Program-made: the position numbers and the translations under genes
Notes under the pieces: model-generated
Database searches by the model: none
The model's input: only the letters and a program-made list of their open reading frames with translations
Told to the model about the DNA's origin: nothing
Source of the DNA: TMP-24 sp031376305
GTDB taxonomy: Bacteria > Pseudomonadota > Alphaproteobacteria > Rhodobacterales > Rhodobacteraceae
Direction of reading: 5' to 3'
Assembly: GCA_031376305.1 (NCBI GenBank)
Contig: JANMDM010000210.1
Location: forward strand, 1-6,672
Length of the DNA stretch: 6,672 nt
Shown: positions 1 to 6,262 of the stretch, one piece after another
Position numbering within the stretch: position 1 is the stretch's first letter
Layout: each line of letters opens with the position of its first letter

Positions 1-96
1 ACGACGACGAAAAGGAAAAAGTCACCCATGATGTTCCAGATTGCTGCACCCGAAGGCCATTGGTGCGCAAATTACGCAGTGTAATAATTATTTCAA

Positions 97-123
97 CTGA
101 CTAAATTTTCCTAAAAAAGTCAG
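97..123. repeat. Inverted repeat CTGACT/AGTCAG in AT-rich spacer
   Basis: Two perfect 6-bp arms (97-102 and 118-123) flank a 15-base spacer. The spacer itself can pair TTTT (106-109) with AAAA (113-116) around a CCT loop, so the whole segment can form a hairpin with a small internal loop. No T-run follows on either strand, so it is not a standard intrinsic terminator. It may be a protein-binding site or an RNA hairpin. The function is unknown. Confidence 0.45.
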
Positions 124-158
124 ATTTACCAAAAATGCCGAAATTATGCGGATATTGT

Positions 159-187
159 TCGACATATTGTGGTAAATTAGAGATAGT
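159..187 (+). promoter_or_regulatory. Weak candidate promoter pointing toward dnaE 3' end
   Basis: A -35-like TCGACA (159-164, five of six matches to TTGACA) is followed, after 17 bases, by a -10-like GATAGT (182-187, four of six matches to TATAAT). The site lies in the AT-rich spacer and overlaps one arm of an inverted repeat and a direct repeat. A transcript would start near 194 and run antisense into the 3' end of dnaE. No matching gene follows on the plus strand, so this is speculative. Confidence 0.2.
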
Positions 188-220
188 GCAGAATGAATGT
201 TCGCCTTCCGGGCGGCACCC

Positions 221-260
221 AAGAAAAAGTGGCCCGCTGATCGGCCCAGCGATTCGGCCA
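221..260 (-). terminator. Probable intrinsic terminator of dnaE
   Basis: Reading the minus strand just past the dnaE stop codon, TGGCC (260-256) pairs with GGCCA (234-230). Inside it CGCTG (251-247) pairs with CAGCG (239-235), leaving a GAAT bulge and a 7-base loop. The run CTTTTTCTT (229-221) follows at once. A GC-rich hairpin followed by a T-run, 17 bases past the stop codon, is the arrangement expected of a Rho-independent terminator. The bulge makes the stem less than ideal. Confidence 0.65.
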
Positions 261-276
261 AAAACCGATGTTGCGG

Positions 277-3200
277 TCAGACCTCCTCGACCATCACCAC
301 CCCGGACAGGGATTTGATCGCGCCCTTGATTTGTGGGTTGATCGGGAAATCGCGCCCCGTGGCCACATCAATTTCCGCCCCGCTATCGCGGTCGGTGATA
401 CAAAAGCTGACAGCACCTTTGGTGCGGGTTTTCAACTCGTCCGCCATCCGGAGCAAAAGGCTGGCGACCGATCCGATGGCGACTGCGGAATTGACGTGAA
501 CCCGCAGACCCACCGCCCCGGCATCAGCGGCCACCGCATCAATGGGTTGGGCGGCACGGGCCAGAAGTTTCAGGGTTTCACCCTCCAGCGTCGCTTCCAC
601 CGTCAAGACCACCGCCTGCCCCGGTTCCAGATACTGGCGGGAAGCCTCAAGTGTGTCGGAAAACACCGTCACCTCATAAAGCCCGGTGGGGTCGGAGAGT
701 GAGACGAACGCAAAGCGGTTGCCCTTGGCGGATTTGCGTTCCTGGCGGGCCGCGACGTTCCCGGCGATCTTGGCCACCAGCGGGCCGCGCTCTGCCGCCA
801 GTGTCAGCTCTGCAAAGGTCATCACGTTCTTACGCTTCAGCGCCGGCATGTAATCGTCGAGCGGGTGGCCCGACAGATAAAAGCCGATGGCCTGATGTTC
901 TTCGGTCAGCCGCTCCACCGGCAGCCAGTCGTCGCTTTGCGGCAAGCGCGGCACCGGCAGGTCGTCGCCCGCTTCCCCAAACAGCGACACCTGCGAGGAG
1001 CCTTGCGCCTCGTGGACTGCGGCCGAATAGGCGGCCAGTGCGTCAAGACTATCGAACACCCGGCGGCGGTTGGGATCAAGCACGTCGAAGGCTCCGGCGC
1101 GGGCCAGCATTTCCAGCGGGCGCTTGCCAAGGCGCTTGATATCAACCCGGCGGGCGAAATCGAAAAGCGACACAAAGCCTTTTTCGCCATGTTCGCTGGC
1201 GCGGGCGGCAACGATCAGCTTCATCGCCTCGACGCCGACGCCCTTCAAGGCCCCGAGCGCATAGATCAACTGCCCGTCGCGCACACTGAAGCTGGCCAGG
1301 GACCGGTTGACACAGGGCGGCACAGTTTCAAGGCCAAGATTATTCACCTCGCGCTTATAAACGCTAAGCTTATCGGTGAGATGGATGTCGCAGTTCATAA
1401 CGCCTGCCATGAATTCGACGGGGTAGTTGGCCTTGAGCCAACCTGTCTGGTAACTGACCACTGCATAAGCGGCAGCGTGCGATTTATTGAAACCGTAGTT
1501 TGCAAATTTCTCAAGAAGATCAAAAACTTCTCCGGCCTTCTTATCAGAAATATTATGGGTCTTTTTGGCCCCCTCAATGAATTTCGGGCGTTCCTTGGCC
1601 ATTTCCTCGGCGATCTTTTTGCCCATCGCCCGGCGCAGCAAATCCGCACCGCCCAGCGAATACCCCGCCATGACCTGGGCAATTTCCATCACCTGTTCCT
1701 GGTAAACGATGATGCCTTGGGTTTCGCTGAGGATATGGTCGATTGTCGGATGGATCGATTCCAGATCGCGCTGGCCGTTTTTCACCTCGCAATAGGCAGG
1801 GATGTTTTCCATCGGGCCGGGGCGGTACAGCGCCACCAGCGCCACGATGTCTTCGATGCAGGTGGGCTTCATGCGCCGCAGCGCGTCCATCATGCCGCTG
1901 GATTCCACCTGAAACACCGCGACAGTTTTGGCGGCGGCGTAAAGCTCGTAAGTTTTCGCATCATCCAGTGGGATCAAGGAGATATCGACCTCAATGCCCC
2001 GCAGCTTTAACAGATCAAGCGCGCTTTGAATCACGGTCAGGGTCTTCAGCCCCAGAAAGTCGAATTTCACCAACCCCGCCGCTTCGACCCATTTCATGTT
2101 GAACTGGGTGGCGGGCATGTCGGAACGCGGGTCTTGATAAAGCGGAACCAGCTCGTCCAAAGGCCGGTCGCCGATGACAACTCCTGCGGCATGGGTCGAG
2201 GCGTTGCGCAACAGGCCTTCGATCTGCTGGCCGTAATTCAGCAGGCGGCGGACCACTTCTTCGGCGCGGGCCGCTTCGCGCAGGCGCGGCTCATCGGCCA
2301 GCGCCTTTTCGATGGATACCGGCTTGACGCCTTCGACCGGGATCAGTTTCGACAGGCGGTCGACCTGCCCGTAGGGCATTTGCAGAACCCGGCCGACGTC
2401 GCGCACCGCGGCTTTGCTGAGAAGCGCGCCGAAGGTGATGATCTGGCCCACCTTGTCGCGGCCATATTTTTGCTGGACGTAGTTGATGACCTCTTCGCGG
2501 CGGTCCATGCAGAAGTCGATATCGAAGTCAGGCATGGAAACCCGCTCGGGGTTCAGGAACCGCTCAAACAGCAGGGAATAGCGCAAAGGGTCAAGGTCGG
2601 TGATGGTCAGCGCATAGGCGACAAGACTGCCCGCCCCCGAACCACGGCCGGGGCCGACGGGGATATTTTGTTTTTTGGCCCATTGGATGAAGTCGGCAAC
2701 GATCAGGAAATAGCCGGGGAAGCCCATCTGCTCGATGATGCTCAACTCAAACTCAAGGCGTTTTTGGTAATCCTCGACCGAGGCTGAGGGCGTGATCACC
2801 GCCAGCCGCGCCGCCAGCCCCTCGCGGGCCTGACGGCGCAGTTCTTCAACCTCGTCATCAGCGAATTTCGGCAGGATCGGATCGCGTTTCCTGACGGCAA
2901 AGGCGCAGCGCCGGGCGATTTCGACGGTGTTTTCCAGCGCTTCGGGCAAATCAGCGAACAGCGCGGCCATTTCCGCTTCGGTCTTGAAGTAATGCTGCGG
3001 GGTCAGGCGGCGGCGGGGTTCCTGCTGATCGACATAAGCGCCTTCGGCAATGCAGATCAGGGCGTCATGCGCCTCGTACATCTCGGGCTTGGGGAAATAA
3101 ACATCATTGGTGGCGACCAGCGGCAGGCCCATCGCATAGGCCATCTCGACATGGCCACGCTCGGTGGTGCATTCGGCCTCGGTGCAGCGCCCGCCGTCAC

Positions 3201-3738
3201 CGGGATGGCGCTGAAGTTCGATGTAAAGCCGGTTTGGGTAGATCGCCGCCAACTGCCGCATCAGGGTTTCGGCTTTGGCTCGCTGGCCAGCCTGCAACAG
3301 CCGCCCGACCGGGCCATCGGGGCCGCCCGTCAGGCAGATAAGGCCGCGGTTAAGATGTTCCAGATCGGCAAGTGAAACCTGTGGCGCTTGCCCCCCCGCA
3401 TCAAGATAGAGGCAGGAGTTGAGCTTCATCAGATTCATATAGCCCGCTTCATCTTGCGCCAGCAGAACAATGGGTGCGGGCACGCGGGGCCGTTCACCGG
3501 GTTGGGCGGCCTCATAGGTCAGCGAAATCTGGCAACCAACAATCGGCTGGATACCAGCGCCCCTGGCGGTGACGGAAAATTCGAGGGCGGCGAAAAGATT
3601 GTTGGTATCGGTCACGGCGACAGCGGGCATGCCCTGTTTTTCGCAAAGCCCGATCAGCTTTTTCAGCGGCACCGCCCCTTCCAGAAGCGAATACTCGGTA
3701 TGCAGGCGCAGGTGGATGAATCGGGGGGCTTTGGACAT
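277..3738 (-). CDS. dnaE: DNA polymerase III subunit alpha (DnaE)
   Basis: This is the replicative DNA polymerase subunit, which extends primers at the fork as part of the polymerase III holoenzyme. At 1153 residues it is full length (E. coli DnaE has 1160). Domains in order: PHP domain (about 5-275), polymerase palm, thumb and fingers (about 290-820), a helix-hairpin-helix segment (YALGALKGVG, 826-835), and an OB fold (about 985-1065). The catalytic aspartates are visible as D406 and D408 in PDFDIDF and D560 in VKFDFLGL. The phosphate-binding motif GPGRGSGAGS is at 362-371, and FNKSHAAAYA is at 750-759. The beta-clamp motif QVSLF is at 916-920. In the PHP domain R11 and T45 stand where metal-binding histidines occur in proofreading-competent homologues, so proofreading probably depends on a separate DnaQ. 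The ATG at 3738 gives the family's usual N-terminus (RFIHLRLHTEYSLLEG); a weak AGGG lies 7 bases upstream. The gene appears monocistronic. Confidence 0.98.
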   Translation of the reverse strand: MSKAPRFIHLRLHTEYSLLEGAVPLKKLIGLCEKQGMPAVAVTDTNNLFAALEFSVTARGAGIQPIVGCQISLTYEAAQPGERPRVPAPIVLLAQDEAGYMNLMKLNSCLYLDAGGQAPQVSLADLEHLNRGLICLTGGPDGPVGRLLQAGQRAKAETLMRQLAAIYPNRLYIELQRHPGDGGRCTEAECTTERGHVEMAYAMGLPLVATNDVYFPKPEMYEAHDALICIAEGAYVDQQEPRRRLTPQHYFKTEAEMAALFADLPEALENTVEIARRCAFAVRKRDPILPKFADDEVEELRRQAREGLAARLAVITPSASVEDYQKRLEFELSIIEQMGFPGYFLIVADFIQWAKKQNIPVGPGRGSGAGSLVAYALTITDLDPLRYSLLFERFLNPERVSMPDFDIDFCMDRREEVINYVQQKYGRDKVGQIITFGALLSKAAVRDVGRVLQMPYGQVDRLSKLIPVEGVKPVSIEKALADEPRLREAARAEEVVRRLLNYGQQIEGLLRNASTHAAGVVIGDRPLDELVPLYQDPRSDMPATQFNMKWVEAAGLVKFDFLGLKTLTVIQSALDLLKLRGIEVDISLIPLDDAKTYELYAAAKTVAVFQVESSGMMDALRRMKPTCIEDIVALVALYRPGPMENIPAYCEVKNGQRDLESIHPTIDHILSETQGIIVYQEQVMEIAQVMAGYSLGGADLLRRAMGKKIAEEMAKERPKFIEGAKKTHNISDKKAGEVFDLLEKFANYGFNKSHAAAYAVVSYQTGWLKANYPVEFMAGVMNCDIHLTDKLSVYKREVNNLGLETVPPCVNRSLASFSVRDGQLIYALGALKGVGVEAMKLIVAARASEHGEKGFVSLFDFARRVDIKRLGKRPLEMLARAGAFDVLDPNRRRVFDSLDALAAYSAAVHEAQGSSQVSLFGEAGDDLPVPRLPQSDDWLPVERLTEEHQAIGFYLSGHPLDDYMPALKRKNVMTFAELTLAAERGPLVAKIAGNVAARQERKSAKGNRFAFVSLSDPTGLYEVTVFSDTLEASRQYLEPGQAVVLTVEATLEGETLKLLARAAQPIDAVAADAGAVGLRVHVNSAVAIGSVASLLLRMADELKTRTKGAVSFCITDRDSGAEIDVATGRDFPINPQIKGAIKSLSGVVMVEEV

Positions 3739-3752
3739 GGGCGGACCCTAAA

Positions 3753-3796
3753 GCATGTCAGGGAAAAGTGGGAATCGGTTTTCCCGCCCGAAATGC
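3753..3796. repeat. Imperfect palindromic intergenic repeat (alphaproteobacterial type)
   Basis: Two nested stems are visible. The outer arms GCATGTC (3753-3759) and GAAATGC (3790-3796) pair with one mismatch. The inner arms GGGAAAA (3761-3767) and TTTTCCC (3779-3785) pair perfectly around an 11-base loop, GTGGGAATCGG. The core AAAAGTGGGAATCGGTTTTC closely resembles a dispersed palindromic repeat that I recall from intergenic regions of many alphaproteobacterial genomes. That match is from memory and was not searched. The repeat begins 15 bases upstream of the dnaE start codon, so on the minus strand it would lie in the dnaE leader. It could affect mRNA folding there, or it may be a passive repeat insertion. 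Confidence 0.6.
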
Positions 3797-3857
3797 CGAA
3801 AAACACGATTGGGCCGATCCGCGTTGCGGCGGGTAAGCCGAAAGCGGGTTGAGCGGT

Positions 3858-3862
3858 GGGAG
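3858..3862 (+). promoter_or_regulatory. Ribosome binding site deciding the arsR-type gene start
   Basis: GGGAG sits 5 bases ahead of the ATG at 3868 and is the only good Shine-Dalgarno match near the possible starts. The alternative ATG at 3883 has only AGG three bases away, which is too close. The GTG at 3856 would place its start codon inside this motif. Confidence 0.55.
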
Positions 3863-3867
3863 TTTTC

Positions 3868-4248
3868 ATGTTACTTAGGTATATGACTAAGTATAGTGAC
3901 CCCTTGGACTCCGCCTTCCACGCGCTTGCCGACCCGACCCGACGGGCGGTGCTGGCGCGGCTGGCTTTGGGCCCGACAACGGTCAGTGAACTGGCCTTAC
4001 CCTTTGGCATGGCGCTGCCGTCGTTCATGCAACATCTGGGTGTTTTGGAATTCGGTGGGCTGATTGCCAGCGAAAAGCAGGGCCGCAGCCGCACCTGCCG
4101 GATCGAGTCCGCGATGATCACCCGCATAGAAGGCTGGTTGGCCGATCAACGACATATCTGGGAGGCGCGTACCGACCGCTTGCAAGATTTCCTTGTATCC
4201 GGCGGCGATCTTGCTGCGTTCCCACAAAAGGAGTGCCTTGATGAGTGA
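3868..4248 (+). CDS. ArsR-family winged-helix transcriptional regulator
   Basis: This is a small dimeric DNA-binding repressor of the ArsR/SmtB fold, 126 residues from the ATG at 3868. The N-terminal helix carries the family signature DPTRRAVLARL (22-32). A helix-turn-helix follows (TVSELALPFGMALPSFMQHL, 38-57), then a beta wing (GGLIASEKQGRSRTCRIE, 63-80), then a C-terminal dimerisation helix. The metal-site motif ELCVCDL is absent, and the only cysteines are C77 and C123, so metal sensing is unlikely. The last 8 bases overlap the downstream SRPBCC gene, whose ribosome binding site lies inside this gene. That implies co-transcription and translational coupling. ArsR regulators paired with AHSA1/SRPBCC proteins are common in proteobacteria and actinobacteria, and their ligands are mostly unknown. 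A start at ATG 3883 (121 residues) is possible. A near-palindrome over the start region suggests autoregulation. Confidence 0.92.
   Translation: MLLRYMTKYSDPLDSAFHALADPTRRAVLARLALGPTTVSELALPFGMALPSFMQHLGVLEFGGLIASEKQGRSRTCRIESAMITRIEGWLADQRHIWEARTDRLQDFLVSGGDLAAFPQKECLDE
3872..3893. promoter_or_regulatory. Candidate operator overlapping the regulator's start region
   Basis: TACTTAG (3872-3878) and CTAAGTA (3887-3893) form a perfect 7-bp inverted repeat. The 8-base spacer has a self-complementary ATAT centre, so 20 of the 22 positions are symmetric. This length and symmetry suit a dimeric winged-helix repressor. The site covers both possible ATG starts (it begins 4 bases after 3868 and contains 3883), so bound repressor should block transcription of the pair. 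It is markedly AT-rich against its GC-rich surroundings. The assignment to this particular regulator is inferred from position. Confidence 0.6.
4226..4233 (+). promoter_or_regulatory. Strong ribosome binding site for the SRPBCC gene
   Basis: AAAAGGAG lies 7 bases ahead of the ATG at 4241 and within the end of the upstream regulator gene. It fixes the start at 4241 rather than at the in-frame ATG at 4193, which would add 16 residues not typical of the family. Confidence 0.8.
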
Positions 4249-4708
4249 CCTTGACCTGATCCTGACCCGCCGCATGGCGGCCTCGCCCGACCGCGTCTGG
4301 CGCTGCTGGACGGAACCCGAACTTGTGAAGCAATGGTTCGCACCAAAACCGGTGATCACCCGCGAGGTGGACATCAACCTGAAGCCAGGCGGCTGGTTTC
4401 GCACGCTGATGGTCCTACCCGACGGAATGGAACTGCCCAATGAAGGCTGCGTACTGGCCGTTGAACCCGGACGGCGGCTGGTTTTTACCGAATGCCTGAC
4501 CGGCGGCTACCGACCCGCGTCGAACCCGATGATCATGATGACCGCCGAAATCACCTTCGAACCCGACGGTACGGGCACGCTTTACACTGCGCGGGTGATG
4601 CATGGCGACGCCGCTTCCCGCGACAGACACGCCGAGATGGGCTTTCATGACGGCTGGGGCACCGCGACGAGGCAGCTGGAAGAATTGGCCGCGCGGCTTC
4701 ATGGCTGA
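4241..4708 (+). CDS. SRPBCC/AHSA1-fold protein (activator of Hsp90 ATPase homologue family)
   Basis: This is a cytoplasmic 155-residue protein of the START-like SRPBCC superfamily, AHSA1 branch (COG3832 type), whose members form a helix-grip cavity for a hydrophobic ligand. Family features are the N-terminal ILTRRMAASPDRVWRCWTEP (7-26), then LVKQWFAPKPV (28-38), strands through LKPGGWFRTLMVLPDG (47-62), and a closing helix beginning MGFHDGWGTATRQLEELA (133-150). There is no signal peptide or membrane segment. It overlaps the ArsR-type regulator by 8 bases and is very likely co-expressed with it. Proteins in this arrangement are presumed to bind or modify a small molecule related to the regulator's signal, but the ligand cannot be told from sequence. 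Despite the family name, a role with Hsp90 is not implied. Confidence 0.88.
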   Translation: MSDLDLILTRRMAASPDRVWRCWTEPELVKQWFAPKPVITREVDINLKPGGWFRTLMVLPDGMELPNEGCVLAVEPGRRLVFTECLTGGYRPASNPMIMMTAEITFEPDGTGTLYTARVMHGDAASRDRHAEMGFHDGWGTATRQLEELAARLHG

Positions 4709-4727
4709 AGGGCCGTCGATCCTTCGG
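4705..4727 (+). terminator. Weak hairpin at the end of the SRPBCC gene
   Basis: CTGAAGG (4705-4711), which includes the stop codon, pairs with CCTTCGG (4721-4727) as a 7-bp stem with one G-T pair and a 9-base loop. No T-run follows, so an intrinsic terminator is doubtful. It could instead protect the 3' end of the mRNA or help Rho-dependent termination. Confidence 0.25.
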
Positions 4728-4739
4728 AAATAGGCGAAA

Positions 4740-4750
4740 CTGATTATCAG
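4740..4750. repeat. Short perfect palindrome upstream of xdhA promoter
   Basis: CTGAT-T-ATCAG is a perfect 11-bp palindrome ending two bases before the candidate -35 box of xdhA. Its position suits an activator or repressor site, but a palindrome this short can arise by chance. Confidence 0.3.
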
Positions 4751-4752
4751 AA

Positions 4753-4780
4753 TTGCCTGCAAGTTCTGCTTGCTTAGAAT
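4753..4780 (+). promoter_or_regulatory. Candidate sigma-70 promoter of xdhAB with internal inverted repeat
   Basis: TTGCCT (4753-4758) and TAGAAT (4775-4780) match the -35 and -10 consensus at four and five of six positions, with a 16-base spacer. Transcription would begin near 4787, giving a leader of about 105 bases before xdhA. The spacer is almost wholly filled by the inverted repeat GCAAG-TTCTG-CTTGC (4759-4773). A regulator bound there would directly block RNA polymerase. Xanthine dehydrogenase genes are commonly controlled by purine availability. The regulator here is not identifiable. Confidence 0.45.
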
Positions 4781-4796
4781 CCGGCTTCAGCGCTTC

Positions 4797-4891
4797 ATGG
4801 TTTCAAGGGAGACGAGGGCGCAACCCGCTTTACGCCGCATCGGGCGGGTGCGTGACTACCTCGGACGGGGAGAAGGCGGCGGGTCATCGCA

Positions 4892-4895
<4 letters not shown>
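4797..4895 (+). CDS. Possible 32-codon leader ORF overlapping xdhA start (speculative)
   Basis: An ATG at 4797 opens a 32-residue frame starting MVSRETRAQPALRRIGRV. It stops with a TGA at 4893-4895 that overlaps the xdhA start codon in an ATGA junction, the same junction type used between xdhA and xdhB. The product is arginine- and glycine-rich and resembles no family I know. There is no Shine-Dalgarno sequence ahead of the ATG, which would lie only about 10 bases from the predicted transcript start. The frame spans the foldable leader segment, so its translation would disrupt that structure. It may be a leader peptide or a chance frame in GC-rich DNA. Confidence 0.2.
4813..4884 (+). promoter_or_regulatory. 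Foldable xdhA leader with two mutually exclusive pairings
   Basis: In the predicted leader RNA, CGAGG (4813-4817) pairs with CCTCG (4859-4863). Inside it CGCAACCCGC (4819-4828) pairs with GCGGGTGCG (4844-4852), with one bulged A. The apical loop can form a small CCG/CGG hairpin. A second copy of GCGGGT at 4879-4884 lies in the purine-rich stretch just before the xdhA start, and it can pair with the same ACCCGC (4823-4828). The two pairings exclude each other: one leaves the ribosome binding region open, the other would mask it. The fold does not match any riboswitch class I can recall with confidence. GC-rich DNA forms such pairings by chance, so function is only suggested. Confidence 0.35.

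Positions 4896-6258
<1,363 letters not shown>

Positions 6259-6262
<4 letters not shown>

Larger units (their letters stand above)
1..220. other. AT-rich intergenic region with inverted repeats
   Basis: No convincing gene lies here. From about 60 to 200 the base composition is clearly richer in A and T than the rest of the window, as expected of a regulatory region. It holds an imperfect 15-bp palindrome (64-78, TGCG...CGCA), a 6-bp inverted repeat CTGACT/AGTCAG (97-102 and 118-123), a 7-bp inverted repeat ATTTACC/GGTAAAT (124-130 and 171-177), and a direct repeat ATATTGT (152-158 and 164-170). On the minus strand an ATG at 29-27 opens a frame reading MGDFFLFVVV to the window edge. This could be the start of a membrane or exported protein, but ten codons are too few to call. 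Plus-strand frames entering from the left edge stop at 84 and 104 and match nothing I recognise. Confidence 0.55.

Noticed and set aside
135..317. Small plus-strand frame of 60 codons in the AT-rich spacer
   Set aside because: It has no ribosome binding site, runs into the dnaE terminator and 3' end, and changes composition midway. It looks like a chance frame.
268..702. Plus-strand frame of 144 codons at the dnaE 3' end
   Set aside because: It overlaps the conserved C-terminal OB and tau-binding region of dnaE. Histidine- and glycine-rich content is typical of antisense readings.
865..2010. Long plus-strand open frame (381 codons) antisense to dnaE
   Set aside because: It lies wholly inside the well-supported dnaE gene on the other strand. 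Its translation shows no recognisable domain, and long antisense frames are expected opposite GC-rich genes with strong codon bias.
2026..2787. Second plus-strand open frame (253 codons) opposite dnaE
   Set aside because: It has the same cause: it mirrors dnaE codons, carries no family motif, and has no sensible ribosome binding or operon context.
3856..3867. GTG start at 3856 for the ArsR-type regulator
   Set aside because: The codon lies inside the GGGAG-containing ribosome binding site that serves the ATG at 3868, and it has no such site of its own.
4193..4240. Upstream ATG at 4193 for the SRPBCC gene
   Set aside because: It would add 16 residues from within the regulator gene. The AAAAGGAG at 4226-4233 is ideally spaced for the ATG at 4241, which gives the usual family N-terminus.
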